A stretch of DNA of 64,000 nucleotides from Flavilitoribacter nigricans DSM 23189 = NBRC 102662 (GTDB lineage Bacteria > Bacteroidota > Bacteroidia > Chitinophagales > Saprospiraceae): contig NZ_PDUD01000018.1 of assembly GCF_002646595.1 (NCBI RefSeq), positions 124,001-188,000 on the forward strand, written 5' to 3'. Both the position numbers and the translations under genes were made by a program. Below the pieces are notes generated by a model that was not told the origin of the DNA, searched no databases, and saw only the letters and a program-made list of their open reading frames with translations. This document shows, one piece after another, positions 17,424-27,400 of this stretch (positions are counted from its first letter, which is position 1; each line of letters begins with the position of its first letter).

Positions 17424-19728
17424 TGTGAAACAAGCCTGTTTTAAGCCCTTTCTTTTGCTGGTGGTGCTGACGGTAGGACTGGTATCCTGTCAACCGGATC
17501 AGGTCGAACCGGGCGCCATTCCCATGACCCTTTTCCGGCGGTCCGTTCTGGACCAAAAGATCCGGATGCTTAGCCTGCGTTTTGGCGATGATCGTTTTGC
17601 TGCCTATGATCTGGAAAACGACCGGCTGCACAAGGTGTGGCGCGGCGGCGTACTCTGGAACGGCGCAGCCTTCAATAATATGAAAACCGTACAACCGGAA
17701 AGTTACGGTACTGCCTACTGGGAAGACGACGGCCAGCGGGATGAATGGTGGATAGAAGTTAATCGCAAAAAGCAACCGGCAAAACTGAGCTTCCGGGCCT
17801 TTCTCGACCTGGAAGATGGTCCGACCCTGGAATACCAGCTGGCTGCCGGTAAAGACAATGTAGTGACGGTTCGGGAAGCTCCCCGTTTTCGGGAAGTGGA
17901 AGGCGTCACTACTTTTGAAAGACATTTTCAGATTACAGCAGCTCAACCCAGTCAGCAGGTTTACCGGAATGAAGCGTTGATCTCCCAAGATGAGCCTTTG
18001 ATCGTCGTACAGGCGGAGAGCGATCTGCCACCGGCCCCGCCGCCGGCCAGAGCGGTGAGTACCAACAACAGTCAATACTGGCTGGAACGGAGTGGCTGTA
18101 ATACCTGCCACCACGAAACGGAGAAAGAGATCGGACCGAGTTACGAAGCGATCGCGGCCAATTACGAAGCGACTAAGGAGAATATAGCCCTGCTGAGCGA
18201 AAAAGTCAGGAAGGGTGGTTCCGGCCAGTGGGGGAATGTAGCCATGATCCCGCACCCGAACCTCGGCGATAACGATCTTAACCGGATGGTCCAGTATATT
18301 TTATCGCTGCGGCCAAAAGTAGAAGGCAAAGCGGCGGCCAGACCGAAGGCCGTTTCGGAAACGATGAGCCCGGATCAACCTGGATTTGGAACTCCCGTTG
18401 CGGGAGTGCATCCGGGCCTGGAGCTGATCAATTTCCGACCGGCGGATTTCCGGCCCCGCGTCGGCGGTATGGCTTTTCTACCGGATGGCCAGCTACTGGT
18501 CAGTACCTGGGATTCTACCGGAGCGGTTTACGCCCTCTCGGGACTGGAAACCGGAGACAGCAGTCAGATCGATATCCGGATGGCCGCCAGCGGGCTATCG
18601 GAACCACTGGGACTTACTACGGTCGGCAAAGATATTTTCGTACTCCAAAAACACGAACTCACCCAATTGATCGATCTGGATGGGGACGGCATCACCGACG
18701 AATACCGGCAGATCAATGATCAATTCGAAGCCACGCCCGATTTCCACGAATATTCTTACGGACTGGAATACCGGGACGGTAATTTCTACGGCGGATTGGG
18801 ACTGGCGATGCGACTGATGTCCCACGAGCTGCAGCTTTCCGATCGTGGTACTATTTTCAAAATGAGTATGGACGGTTCGTTCGAAAAGATCGCTACCGGT
18901 TTGCGGCAGCCCAATGGCCTCGTGTTTAGTCCGGACGGCGAACTGTTCGTGGCCGAGAATCAGGGGCAGTGGGTACCGGCCTGTAAGATCATCCATATTC
19001 AGGAAGGCCATTTTTACGGTTGTGAATTCGGTGCGGGAGATCGATTTACCGGACTGGATGCAACTCCACCGGCAGTGTGGTTGCCACAGGATGAGATCGG
19101 GAATTCGCCCAGTCAGCCCTTGTTCATCAGCGAGGGGCCTTACCGCGGACAGATGATCCACGGTGAAGTGACCCACGGCGGTGTGAAGCGCGTTTTTCTG
19201 GAACAAGTCAACGGTGTATACCAGGGAGCGGTATTTCGTTTCACGCAGGGTTTGGAAGCGGGCATCAACCGCATGGCCTGGGGGCCGGATGGCGCATTGT
19301 ACGTCGGCGGTGTGGGCATGAACGGCAACTGGGCCCATATGGGCCACCAGTTCGGATTGCAAAAACTCGTTTTTAAAGACGAATTACCTTTTGAAATATT
19401 GGCCATCCGCAACCGGGGTGATGGTTTTGAAATTGAATTCACCGAGGCGGTAGCTCCGGAGATCGCTAATCCAGCTAAGCTCATTCAGTTGCAGCAGTGG
19501 TATTACGAGGCAACGGATGCCTACGGAGGTCCTAAACTGGACCTGCACGATTTAAATATCAGCTCCGCTGAATTCTCGGATGATCGGACCCGTTTAACGC
19601 TACGAATACCGGGCCTGAAAACAGGCTATGTCGTCTATTTTGGGTTGGATCCCCAATGGACGAGTGGATCGGGCAAAAAATTATGGAGTGGAGATGCCTG
19701 GTATACGCTTAATGAAAAAATGCGTTGA
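17416..19728 (+). CDS. cytochrome c / beta-propeller dehydrogenase-like lipoprotein
   Basis: A 770-residue exported lipoprotein; the start at 17416 gives the signal MRNVKQACFK... and lipobox LVSC. Residues 35-200 form a beta-rich domain of unknown name. Residues 218-300 form a class I cytochrome c with CNTCHH (Cys228, Cys231, His232) and a likely Met ligand in NVAMIPHP. Residues about 340-670 form a six-bladed propeller like PQQ/soluble glucose or sorbosone dehydrogenases (GMAFLPDGQLLVSTWD, GLRQPNGLVFSPDGELFVAENQG). It overlaps the isomerase gene by 8 bp and precedes an enolase-superfamily gene by 66 bp. It likely oxidises a sugar and passes electrons to its own heme, though a catalytic cofactor site is not proven. 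Confidence 0.87.
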   Translation: MRNVKQACFKPFLLLVVLTVGLVSCQPDQVEPGAIPMTLFRRSVLDQKIRMLSLRFGDDRFAAYDLENDRLHKVWRGGVLWNGAAFNNMKTVQPESYGTAYWEDDGQRDEWWIEVNRKKQPAKLSFRAFLDLEDGPTLEYQLAAGKDNVVTVREAPRFREVEGVTTFERHFQITAAQPSQQVYRNEALISQDEPLIVVQAESDLPPAPPPARAVSTNNSQYWLERSGCNTCHHETEKEIGPSYEAIAANYEATKENIALLSEKVRKGGSGQWGNVAMIPHPNLGDNDLNRMVQYILSLRPKVEGKAAARPKAVSETMSPDQPGFGTPVAGVHPGLELINFRPADFRPRVGGMAFLPDGQLLVSTWDSTGAVYALSGLETGDSSQIDIRMAASGLSEPLGLTTVGKDIFVLQKHELTQLIDLDGDGITDEYRQINDQFEATPDFHEYSYGLEYRDGNFYGGLGLAMRLMSHELQLSDRGTIFKMSMDGSFEKIATGLRQPNGLVFSPDGELFVAENQGQWVPACKIIHIQEGHFYGCEFGAGDRFTGLDATPPAVWLPQDEIGNSPSQPLFISEGPYRGQMIHGEVTHGGVKRVFLEQVNGVYQGAVFRFTQGLEAGINRMAWGPDGALYVGGVGMNGNWAHMGHQFGLQKLVFKDELPFEILAIRNRGDGFEIEFTEAVAPEIANPAKLIQLQQWYYEATDAYGGPKLDLHDLNISSAEFSDDRTRLTLRIPGLKTGYVVYFGLDPQWTSGSGKKLWSGDAWYTLNEKMR

Positions 19729-19794
19729 CCGCGATTTTTAAGAACCAATGATCCGGCTTGTCGATATGTCAATCCGGGAGAAATAAGAAAATCT

Positions 19795-21192
19795 ATGAAT
19801 TCAAATCGTCGCTCCTTTCTCCAAACCGCGGCCTACGGAGCAGCCGGATTAAGTTTTTTACCTGTTTTAAACTGTCAGACCGGAAAAGCTATGAACAAAC
19901 CCAAAAAATCACTGCAGATCTCGGCCGTCAATTCCAACTTTGAAAGAGAACCACTGCGGCATCCGTTTGGCTTCAAAGGGAGCGCGATGACCAATGTCTG
20001 GCAGATCATTGCCAAGCTGGAAGAGGCGAACGGCACGGCAAAGATCGGCCTGGGTACCCAGAACGTTCTGTGGTCGGACTCCCGCGTATTTGCCGCTCAT
20101 TCGGAGAACGGAGGCAATGCCCTGATGTACGCCATTACCGAACGGGCCCTGCAAATGATCAAAGGACAGACGTTTTCCGATCCTATCAGTATGCTGGACG
20201 AGATCCTGCCGGAGGTACTGGCCTACGGTAAGGAGATCACCGGCCTGAACAGCCTACGGAAAACTTTCGCGCTGAACGCGCTGGTGCCGGTGGATAATGC
20301 CGCCTGGCTTTTGTACGCGGCGATAAACGGGATCGATAGCTACGACAATATGGTACCGTCGGAATATCGTCCGGGACTTTCCGCCCGTCATGACAAAGTG
20401 ATCAGTATACCTGCGCTGGGCTACGGCACTTCTATGGAAACTATCAAAGGCCTGGCCGACCGGGGCTTCTTTATCATGAAGATCAAGATCGGTGCGCCGG
20501 GAGACCAGAAAACCATGCTGGAAAAAGATAAGGCTTTTCTCAAGGGCATTCACGAAACCATTGGGCACTACGAAACGCCCCACTCCCCGAATGGGAAAAT
20601 ACCGTATTATTTTGATGCCAACGGCCGCTACGAAAGCCAGGACACTCTACACCGCTTCCTGGATTACGCGGAACAGATCGGCGCACTCGATCAGATCGCC
20701 GTACTGGAAGAACCTTTCGGGGAACACAACCACGACTCGGTGAGCAGTCTCACCGCCCGCGGCCCGCGCGTTGCCGCTGATGAAAGCGCCCATACGGACG
20801 AAGATGCGATCAGTAGGATCGAGCAGGGCTATAATTCCATCGCCGTAAAGGCTATTGCCAAAACGATGAGCATGACCATGAAGATCGCCCAGGCGGCCTA
20901 CGAACGAAATGTACCCTGTTTCTGCGCTGATCTTACGGTGAATCCCATACTGGTAGACTGGAATAAAATGGTAGCGGCCCGTCTGCCGGCTTTCCCCGGC
21001 TGGAATATGGGCATGCAGGAGACCAATGGGTGGCAGAATTATCGCGACTGGGAGGAAATGCTCAGCCATCATCCCCAGCCAAATGCAGACTGGGTGCCGT
21101 CCAGGGACGGGCTTTATGATACCGGCGCTGCCTTTAACCGAAAAAGTGGGGGCATCTTCGCGGAGTCGGAATATTATAAAGGGCTCGTATAG
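19795..21192 (+). CDS. Tat-exported enolase-superfamily enzyme (mandelate racemase/muconate lactonizing type)
   Basis: A 465-residue protein with a twin-arginine signal (NRRSFLQTAAYGAAGLSF). The barrel carries the superfamily catalytic set: KIKIG (K-x-K) near residue 230, metal ligands in FDANGRY, LEEPFGE and AADES, and a late Lys in SIAVKAIAKTM. The arrangement is closer to the MLE/dipeptide epimerase subgroup than to mandelate racemase, which uses His-Asp. It would abstract an alpha-proton from an acid substrate, for example dehydrating or epimerising a sugar acid. Export is unusual for this superfamily outside Bacteroidota and Planctomycetota. Third gene of the unit that begins at 16482. 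Confidence 0.88.
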   Translation: MNSNRRSFLQTAAYGAAGLSFLPVLNCQTGKAMNKPKKSLQISAVNSNFEREPLRHPFGFKGSAMTNVWQIIAKLEEANGTAKIGLGTQNVLWSDSRVFAAHSENGGNALMYAITERALQMIKGQTFSDPISMLDEILPEVLAYGKEITGLNSLRKTFALNALVPVDNAAWLLYAAINGIDSYDNMVPSEYRPGLSARHDKVISIPALGYGTSMETIKGLADRGFFIMKIKIGAPGDQKTMLEKDKAFLKGIHETIGHYETPHSPNGKIPYYFDANGRYESQDTLHRFLDYAEQIGALDQIAVLEEPFGEHNHDSVSSLTARGPRVAADESAHTDEDAISRIEQGYNSIAVKAIAKTMSMTMKIAQAAYERNVPCFCADLTVNPILVDWNKMVAARLPAFPGWNMGMQETNGWQNYRDWEEMLSHHPQPNADWVPSRDGLYDTGAAFNRKSGGIFAESEYYKGLV

Positions 21193-21205
21193 CTAAGGCA
21201 CAGGA

Positions 21206-21244
21206 TTTAGGGACGTTTGGGTGCTGAGCCCAAACGTCCCTAAA
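21206..21244. terminator. bidirectional terminator hairpin
   Basis: A perfect 16-bp stem (TTTAGGGACGTTTGGG / CCCAAACGTCCCTAAA) with a 7-base loop lies between convergent genes, ending just before the amidohydrolase stop codon. Confidence 0.85.
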
Positions 21245-21245
21245 A

Positions 21246-22958
21246 TTATTCTGAAATAAAATACACCTTCGCAATTTTGTGATCCACGATCTTATAGATA
21301 GCGATCGCCTGTAAAACCCGCCCGCCGGGAAATCCCGTCACCCGCTCGTGATCGATTACGGTATTGCCCATAATGGTGCGATTGACCAGCTCGCAGTGCA
21401 GATCGGGGATCTGTTTGAACATACCGGAGTAATTTACCCTCATTTGCTCCTTGCCCTTTCCGATCAGTTGATCCGGGAAATTGTACAACTCCACATCCTC
21501 GCTGTAAGGAGCTACGAAGGCCTCGATATTCCGGGCATTGTAGCCATTGAGTTGCTGCTGGACCAGATCTTCCGGGGTCGGCAACAGAATGGTATCCGGT
21601 TGCATCAGGTTACCGGCTTTGATCACATAAGCTACATCCTGGATAGCCTGAATATCTTCCAGTGGATTGCGGTTGAGGACCACCAGGTCGGCGATCTTGC
21701 CGGTCTCGATGCTGCCCAATTCATCTCCCATATCCAGTATTTTGGCCCCGTTAATCGTGGATGCCGCGAGGATCTGTGCGTTGGAAAGACCGGCACCTTT
21801 CATCCGGTCGATTTCCGAGAAGTAAGACGAGGTATGCAGGGTGCCGATGTTGCCGGCGTCCGTACCGGTGGCTATCGTCACGGACTGACGGCTGATCAGT
21901 TCTAAGTTAGCATCCATAATGCTGTCTTCCCGGGCCTGCCGGGCCTCCAGCGTAGGCAGGCGGGCTTCATAACGGTCGAAAACGCTTCCTTCCGGAAAGT
22001 GCTGCGGATCGTGTAAGGATCCGAGGGGGATGGGATTGGCGTAGGCAAAATCAGCAGCGGTGTGATCCAGTTTTTGCGCAAATGCCTTTAGGTACTGACC
22101 ACCCACCATCAAGGTTGGAATATACACGACCTCATTTTCTACCAGCGAACGAATGAATTCATCGTCTACCGGATCGTCTACGCTGTGAACTAAAATGTCT
22201 GCTCCGGCTTTTATAGCCAGTTTGGCGGTATTGAGCTGCGTTGCATGCACGGCCACTTTCAGCCCGTGTCTGTGGCTTTCGGCTATGGTCGCTTCAATGA
22301 TCTCGTAGGTTGACTCGGCCGAAAGTTCCCGGGTAGCGATGTACCAGATCTTGATGAAGTCCGGTTGGTAGGGGAGTTGCTTTTGCACCAAAGCAATCGC
22401 TTCTTCCTTATTATTCACCTTTACAATGGGCGGATCCTCGATCTGAAAAGCGGCCGGCTGGTAGGTAGATACCAGAGGACCGGTGAGAAATAGATTGGGA
22501 TACAGGGTACTGTCCCGGTAAAGATCCCGGATCGTATAGTTGTACATCGGTCCGCCCACATCGATCACCGTGGTGATGCCGCTGCGGAGGTAACGCTTGA
22601 GCAGATCCGGTGCCTGTTCCTGTAGCCAGGCGATCTCTTCTTCATACGGGCGGTTTTTGGTGAGGTTGATGGCATCCGGGCGGGTGTAAAGTCCGCCGGA
22701 TTGGAACAGGTGGATATGGGCATCCACCAGGCCGGGTATGAGCCACTGGCCACTGCCATTCAATTTAGTAACACCATCGGGTATGGAGATATCCGGACCC
22801 ACAGCCCGGATCTTTCCATCTTCGATCAGGATGGAGCCTTTTAGAGCACGGCCTTCAACTACATCGATATAGTTGATGTCCGTGATGGCAAGCGTAGTCT
22901 CTTGTCCAAAAAGCAGGGAGACCAGCAGAAGCAACGCAAGGGAGAAACCGTATTTCAT
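21246..22958 (-). CDS. exported amidohydrolase with C-terminal SnoaL/NTF2-like domain
   Basis: A 570-residue protein. A signal peptide (residues 1-20, ending near LLFGQE) precedes an imidazolonepropionase-like amidohydrolase domain: DAHIHLF (metal His pair), DFIKIWYIA (candidate bridging Lys), VAVHATQ, ILVHSVDD and TGTDAGN (metal Asp). From about residue 450 a second domain, with VQQQLNGYNARNIEAFVAPYSEDVELYNFPD, fits the SnoaL/NTF2 fold of about 110 residues. The fusion occurs in some Bacteroidota, where the second domain may bind a ligand. The substrate, probably a cyclic amide or dipeptide, is not known. It is 33 bp downstream of the small membrane protein gene on the same strand. Confidence 0.88.
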   Translation of the reverse strand: MKYGFSLALLLLVSLLFGQETTLAITDINYIDVVEGRALKGSILIEDGKIRAVGPDISIPDGVTKLNGSGQWLIPGLVDAHIHLFQSGGLYTRPDAINLTKNRPYEEEIAWLQEQAPDLLKRYLRSGITTVIDVGGPMYNYTIRDLYRDSTLYPNLFLTGPLVSTYQPAAFQIEDPPIVKVNNKEEAIALVQKQLPYQPDFIKIWYIATRELSAESTYEIIEATIAESHRHGLKVAVHATQLNTAKLAIKAGADILVHSVDDPVDDEFIRSLVENEVVYIPTLMVGGQYLKAFAQKLDHTAADFAYANPIPLGSLHDPQHFPEGSVFDRYEARLPTLEARQAREDSIMDANLELISRQSVTIATGTDAGNIGTLHTSSYFSEIDRMKGAGLSNAQILAASTINGAKILDMGDELGSIETGKIADLVVLNRNPLEDIQAIQDVAYVIKAGNLMQPDTILLPTPEDLVQQQLNGYNARNIEAFVAPYSEDVELYNFPDQLIGKGKEQMRVNYSGMFKQIPDLHCELVNRTIMGNTVIDHERVTGFPGGRVLQAIAIYKIVDHKIAKVYFISE

Positions 22959-22991
22959 AATTTGATTTTCGGGAATGATTAGAGCAGTGTT

Positions 22992-23369
22992 TTACGAATT
23001 CATCAGTATAGCTGCCACCATAAATAACACGCAATTACCGATTAAAATGATCAGAAAATGGCGATAGTGTCGCTTTAAAACAGCATCGTCAGTTTGGTCC
23101 AGGTACGCCAATAGCGCTGACCTGTCGGCCGCAGCATAACTTACGAAGGGGTAAATTAACATTAAAAATACAAATGACCCGATCTTGCTATCCGGAAGCA
23201 GGTGATTACCCGATCGTCCCAAAAGGATAATACACCAGAGAGCGGGGATCAGGCACAATTGCATCTTGGCCAGAAATATCCAGGCGCCACTGACCGGACG
23301 TTTTCTGGCGTCTGTATTGAAAGCATATATGCCGACCAGGAGTTTACTCAGATAATTTATCGTTGTCAT
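22992..23369 (-). CDS. small three-helix membrane protein, function unknown
   Basis: A 125-residue protein with hydrophobic segments near residues 28-50, 62-80 and 103-123, and a charged stretch (DQTDDAVLKRHYRH) between the last two. No known motif. It lies just upstream of the amidohydrolase on the same strand and could be co-transcribed. The base composition and the absence of stops support a real gene, but the evidence is modest. Confidence 0.6.
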   Translation of the reverse strand: MTTINYLSKLLVGIYAFNTDARKRPVSGAWIFLAKMQLCLIPALWCIILLGRSGNHLLPDSKIGSFVFLMLIYPFVSYAAADRSALLAYLDQTDDAVLKRHYRHFLIILIGNCVLFMVAAILMNS

Positions 23370-23501
23370 AAACGCCAGTTTTTGCGGGCAGCGGATAACA
23401 GTATGCCCCGTTTGTATAGCCTCGCGTTGAACAGTGATCTTAAGGTGTTAAAAACGAACACTTTAGCAAAATTGACGATTTAATAAATAAACGTCATTGC
23501 T

Positions 23502-24386
23502 ATGTTATACCCATACACCAAATTTCCATTATTTCTATTATTCTTTATCGGTTTTGTTCTGCCGGTCGCGCAGGCCCAGGACCCGAATGTCGGTTTCACC
23601 AATAGTATCACCATGGCCGAGACCAACAAAAGTTACGGGCGGGACATCGTCGGACGCTTGACGGAAGCGGATCTGCTCAAACGAAAAGGGGAGTGGCAGG
23701 AGGCCCTGCTCGCCATCGACAAGGCGCTGGCCCAGCAATCCGAATGGATCCCGGGGCTGGTCGCCCGCGCCGAGATCCTGACCTTTATGGGGCAAAATGC
23801 GGAAGCGGAAACAACTCTTAATCGGGCCAGACTGATCAACGAAAGGGCAACGGAAGTACTCATGAGTTATAAATTGAAGAATCCTACCCGCTTTCTGGCA
23901 TTATTCCCCCAGGCCTGGATCACGGAACGCCTGCCGCTGCCGGTGGCCGAAGTATTGTGGGTAGATATTAATGCGCCCGATTATGATCTGTTGGAGCTGG
24001 ACTATTTTAATACGCAATACGATCAATTGATCTACGCTCCGGATTCCGTTGGTGTATTCGATCTGATCCGCTTACAGCTGAGCGAAGACATCGGCGATTT
24101 GCCGCAGGATGTCGATCCGTACCTGACACCGGAAACCGATGTGAGCCTGCGGGAGATGCTGAAGGGAAATGTAGAGCTACTGTACCGCCATCCCAATGAT
24201 GCTATTTACCATTATACCCGCGCCATTGAGCAGGGTACGGAATCCTGGCCGGAATTACGATATAATCGCGGACTTACCTTTATTTTTATGAACCGCTATG
24301 CCGTAGGGTGCCGCGATCTGGAAACCAGTGCGGACCAGGGATTTCGGCCGGCGCTGGCTATGCTGAAGTACCTGTGTAATTTCTAA
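23502..24386 (+). CDS. exported TPR-like protein
   Basis: A 294-residue protein with a cleavable signal peptide (about residues 1-25, VAQAQD). Residues 50-110 contain tetratricopeptide-like helices (LLKRKGEWQEALLAIDKALAQ; LVARAEILTFMGQNAEAETTLNRA), and another appears near the C-terminus (NDAIYHYTRAIEQG; LRYNRGLTFIFMNRYAVGCRDLETSADQG). The middle is unassigned. It is likely a periplasmic scaffolding protein. It has its own leader and ends in a hairpin. No role can be assigned from its neighbours. Confidence 0.8.
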   Translation: MLYPYTKFPLFLLFFIGFVLPVAQAQDPNVGFTNSITMAETNKSYGRDIVGRLTEADLLKRKGEWQEALLAIDKALAQQSEWIPGLVARAEILTFMGQNAEAETTLNRARLINERATEVLMSYKLKNPTRFLALFPQAWITERLPLPVAEVLWVDINAPDYDLLELDYFNTQYDQLIYAPDSVGVFDLIRLQLSEDIGDLPQDVDPYLTPETDVSLREMLKGNVELLYRHPNDAIYHYTRAIEQGTESWPELRYNRGLTFIFMNRYAVGCRDLETSADQGFRPALAMLKYLCNF

Positions 24387-24394
24387 GCCGGGAA

Positions 24395-24429
24395 ACGGGA
24401 AGCAGTACAGCGTGTGTACTGCTTCCCGT
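24395..24429. terminator. bidirectional terminator hairpin
   Basis: A perfect 15-bp stem (ACGGGAAGCAGTACA / TGTACTGCTTCCCGT) with a 5-base loop lies between the TPR gene and the convergent heme-protein gene. Confidence 0.85.
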
Positions 24430-24434
24430 GGAAG

Positions 24435-27400
24435 CTACTTCAGCGTCACCAGAAAAGCCATCACATCTCTGATCTGGTTTTTATCCAGGATATCGGCCAT
24501 ATTGAACATGCCGGAAGGAAGCATTTCCCGTTCCTGTATTTCTGATTTGGCAATGTTACGGACCGGATCATTGCCAACCTTTACCTTCAGTGCGGATTCG
24601 GTCTCTTCTTCGAGAATACCCGCAACTTCTTTCCCATCTTTTAATTTCAGGAGGATCGTACCGTAACCGGGAGCGATCCGGTCATTAGGCGCCACCAGAG
24701 CGAGCAGAAGGTCTTTGCGATCCAGCTGGGAGGCAATATGGGTCAGTTCCGGCCCTACAGCCCCTCCACCTTCATTAACCACGTGGCAGCGGACACACTG
24801 GGCGGTTTCATTCCGGAAAAAGATCCGGCGCCCCATCCGTTCATCACCGCCGTACATGGTCGCCGAATAGAGCGCAAAAACATCGGTACTGTCAATTGAT
24901 GCTTCGTATTCCTTGCTTTTCGCTTTCAGCGCATCGAAACTACTGTTATCAATGGCCGCCAGGACGTCAAATTGCAGTGATGGATCGATCGCTCCCTGAC
25001 TAAATCTATCCCACCATTTTTCCAGTAAAGCTTCGGCCTCGGAAGTCGACATTTTGGAAAGGCTCGCCAGCGCCCGTTGCTTTTCGGGAACGGTATTATT
25101 GTTGAGTATCTTTTCGTATTTCCCTACGAGTTCCGCTTCGGGTAATTCCACTTCGCTCAACAGGTCCTGGGCATTGGTACGCAGGTCCATATTTTTATCG
25201 ACCAGGGCAATATCCAGGGCTGTCGCCAGATTTTCGCTTTTCAGGGCAGCCAGTGCGTTGAGTGCAGCCGCCCTGACGTCCAGTTTAGCGCCTTTATTTT
25301 TGAAAAACGTGAAGATCCTGGCTTCTCCCTGCTTATAAGCCAAACGGCCCGCAGCGGTAATGGCCGCTGCCTGCAAGGCCGCATTAGATTGATCCAGTAA
25401 CTGGTCAAAGGTCGTTTTCAAAGCAGCCTGCCCATCGGACAACTGGTGCCCGCTTAGTTCCCGGTAGCGGCCGTCGACCCGGTCGAGTAGGGGAGGATCG
25501 CTCCAGTAGCCCAGCGCCCAAAGTGCATCGGCCCGCATAGCTTCCGGAGCCCTGGCAGATCTTGCATAGTCGGCCAGTCGCCGGGCACTCGCTGCATCGG
25601 CAACTCTTAAATTCGCGTTGATTGCCCGGCGCAGAAAAATTTCATTGGTGGAATTGGTGGTTGCGAGCGTTTGGGCCAAAATTGGCAATGCCTCCGGAAT
25701 AGAAAGATCATCGTTGATCGCCCGGGCGGCTTCCGCCAGCACTAAAGGATCTGTATCCTGCAAAAATGTAGTAACGGCCGGATCACGCAGCGTCCGCAGG
25801 GCCATGATCGCTCCGAGCCGGACCTGCCGGGAAGAATGACTGGCGAGTTGGCCCAGTGCAGCGGGCTGGTTCAGCCGGGAAAGCGCATGGGCGATACCGT
25901 GCCGCAGATGAGTTTCGGATTCTTCGACCGTTACGAGCAGATCGACCAATGGATCAAATGCCGCATTGTCGCCAATTTTTCCGAGGGCTTCGGCGGCAAA
26001 AAACTGAACCCGCCGGGAAGGATCCTGCAATCGGCTGATCAGAGGGATCATGGCTGATTTAAACCCGACCTCACCCATGACCTTTGCGGTCTGGGCGCGT
26101 ACTTCGGCTTCCGGATCATCCAGAAGAGACTGTATAGATACTGCCACGTCCATATTCTGGTTGAGACGGGCGTATTGGCCTACGCCCCAGATGCCGTGTA
26201 ATCTTCCGAAAAGATTGGGGCCGGTCTTCGCCGTAGCGATCAGTGGGTCCGGTTCGTTGCGACGGACGAGTTCAAACTGAGCCGCCATCCGTACGCGCTG
26301 ATCGGAATGAGCGAGTAATTCAGCCAGTTCGGCTACGCTGTGATTGCCCACGCCGGATTGGAGCAATTGCTGGGTTTCGATGCGTTCCGGGCTTCTTTCT
26401 TTCACGATATCCATTTGCCAGATCCGCCCGGTCGGCTTTTTATCATAACTGTCCTTCCAGTCGTTGATGTACAGCGCACCGTCGGCGCCGAAGGTAATAC
26501 CGGTAGGTACAATACCGCCAACGACATCCTGCTCTTCCACAATTTCAAAGGAAGCGCCTTTTGGCTTGATCTTAAAGCCGATGATTTTGGAACGGGCCGA
26601 CGAGGCGGTAAAGTGGGAAGAGAAAAAGAAATCGTTCCATTTGGATTCCAGCGCAGTACCGGGATTGAATGCTAGACCGGCCGGGCCGTCGTATGCCAGA
26701 GCCAGGGGAGGCGTAATGTAAGCAGCCTGCCCGGAAAAATGCGGAACCGATAATTGCTCGTCCATCCATACTTTATAGGATTCGTTCGGATTATCGTATT
26801 TACCGAATTGCCAGTTGATCCGCCAACCCGAATCCGATCCTTCTACAATATGTACATACCGTTCGTGCTCGCCCTGGTGGTCGCCATCGTTGTCGACACT
26901 GATGAGGTTGCCAAAGTTGTCGAATGCCAGTTCCTGGGGATTGCGAAGACCGTGGGCGAATACTTCAAAATCGCTGCCATCCGGATTGCAACGCATGACC
27001 GCACCCTCGTTGGGATACGCCCAGCGTTTCCCGTCCGGCCCGACAACATTGACGCCGATATCGCCAATGGACCAGTAAATTTTACCGTCAACGCCCATGG
27101 TGAGCCCGGACATATCGTGACCGGCGTAAGCGATGTGAATGCCGTAGCCGTGACTGATCTTTTCCCGCTGATCGGCAACGCCGTCCTGATCAGTATCCCG
27201 CAATTTCCAAACATCCGGAGCTGCGGTCAGGTATACATTGTCATCGTAATTTAAAATCCCGGCCGCAACGCCCGTCAGCATGTCGTTGAACCCTTCGGCG
27301 TAGATTTGGGACATATCCGCCCGGCCGTCGCCGTCACTGTCCCATACGCGCCGGATATATTCACTCTGCACCTCCAGATCGCGATAATCGTGAATGCCGT

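Noticed and set aside
23345-23360. TTTACTCAGATAATTT, similar to the operator motif
   Set aside because: It lies inside the start of a membrane-protein gene and lacks the dyad right arm, so it is likely a chance partial match.
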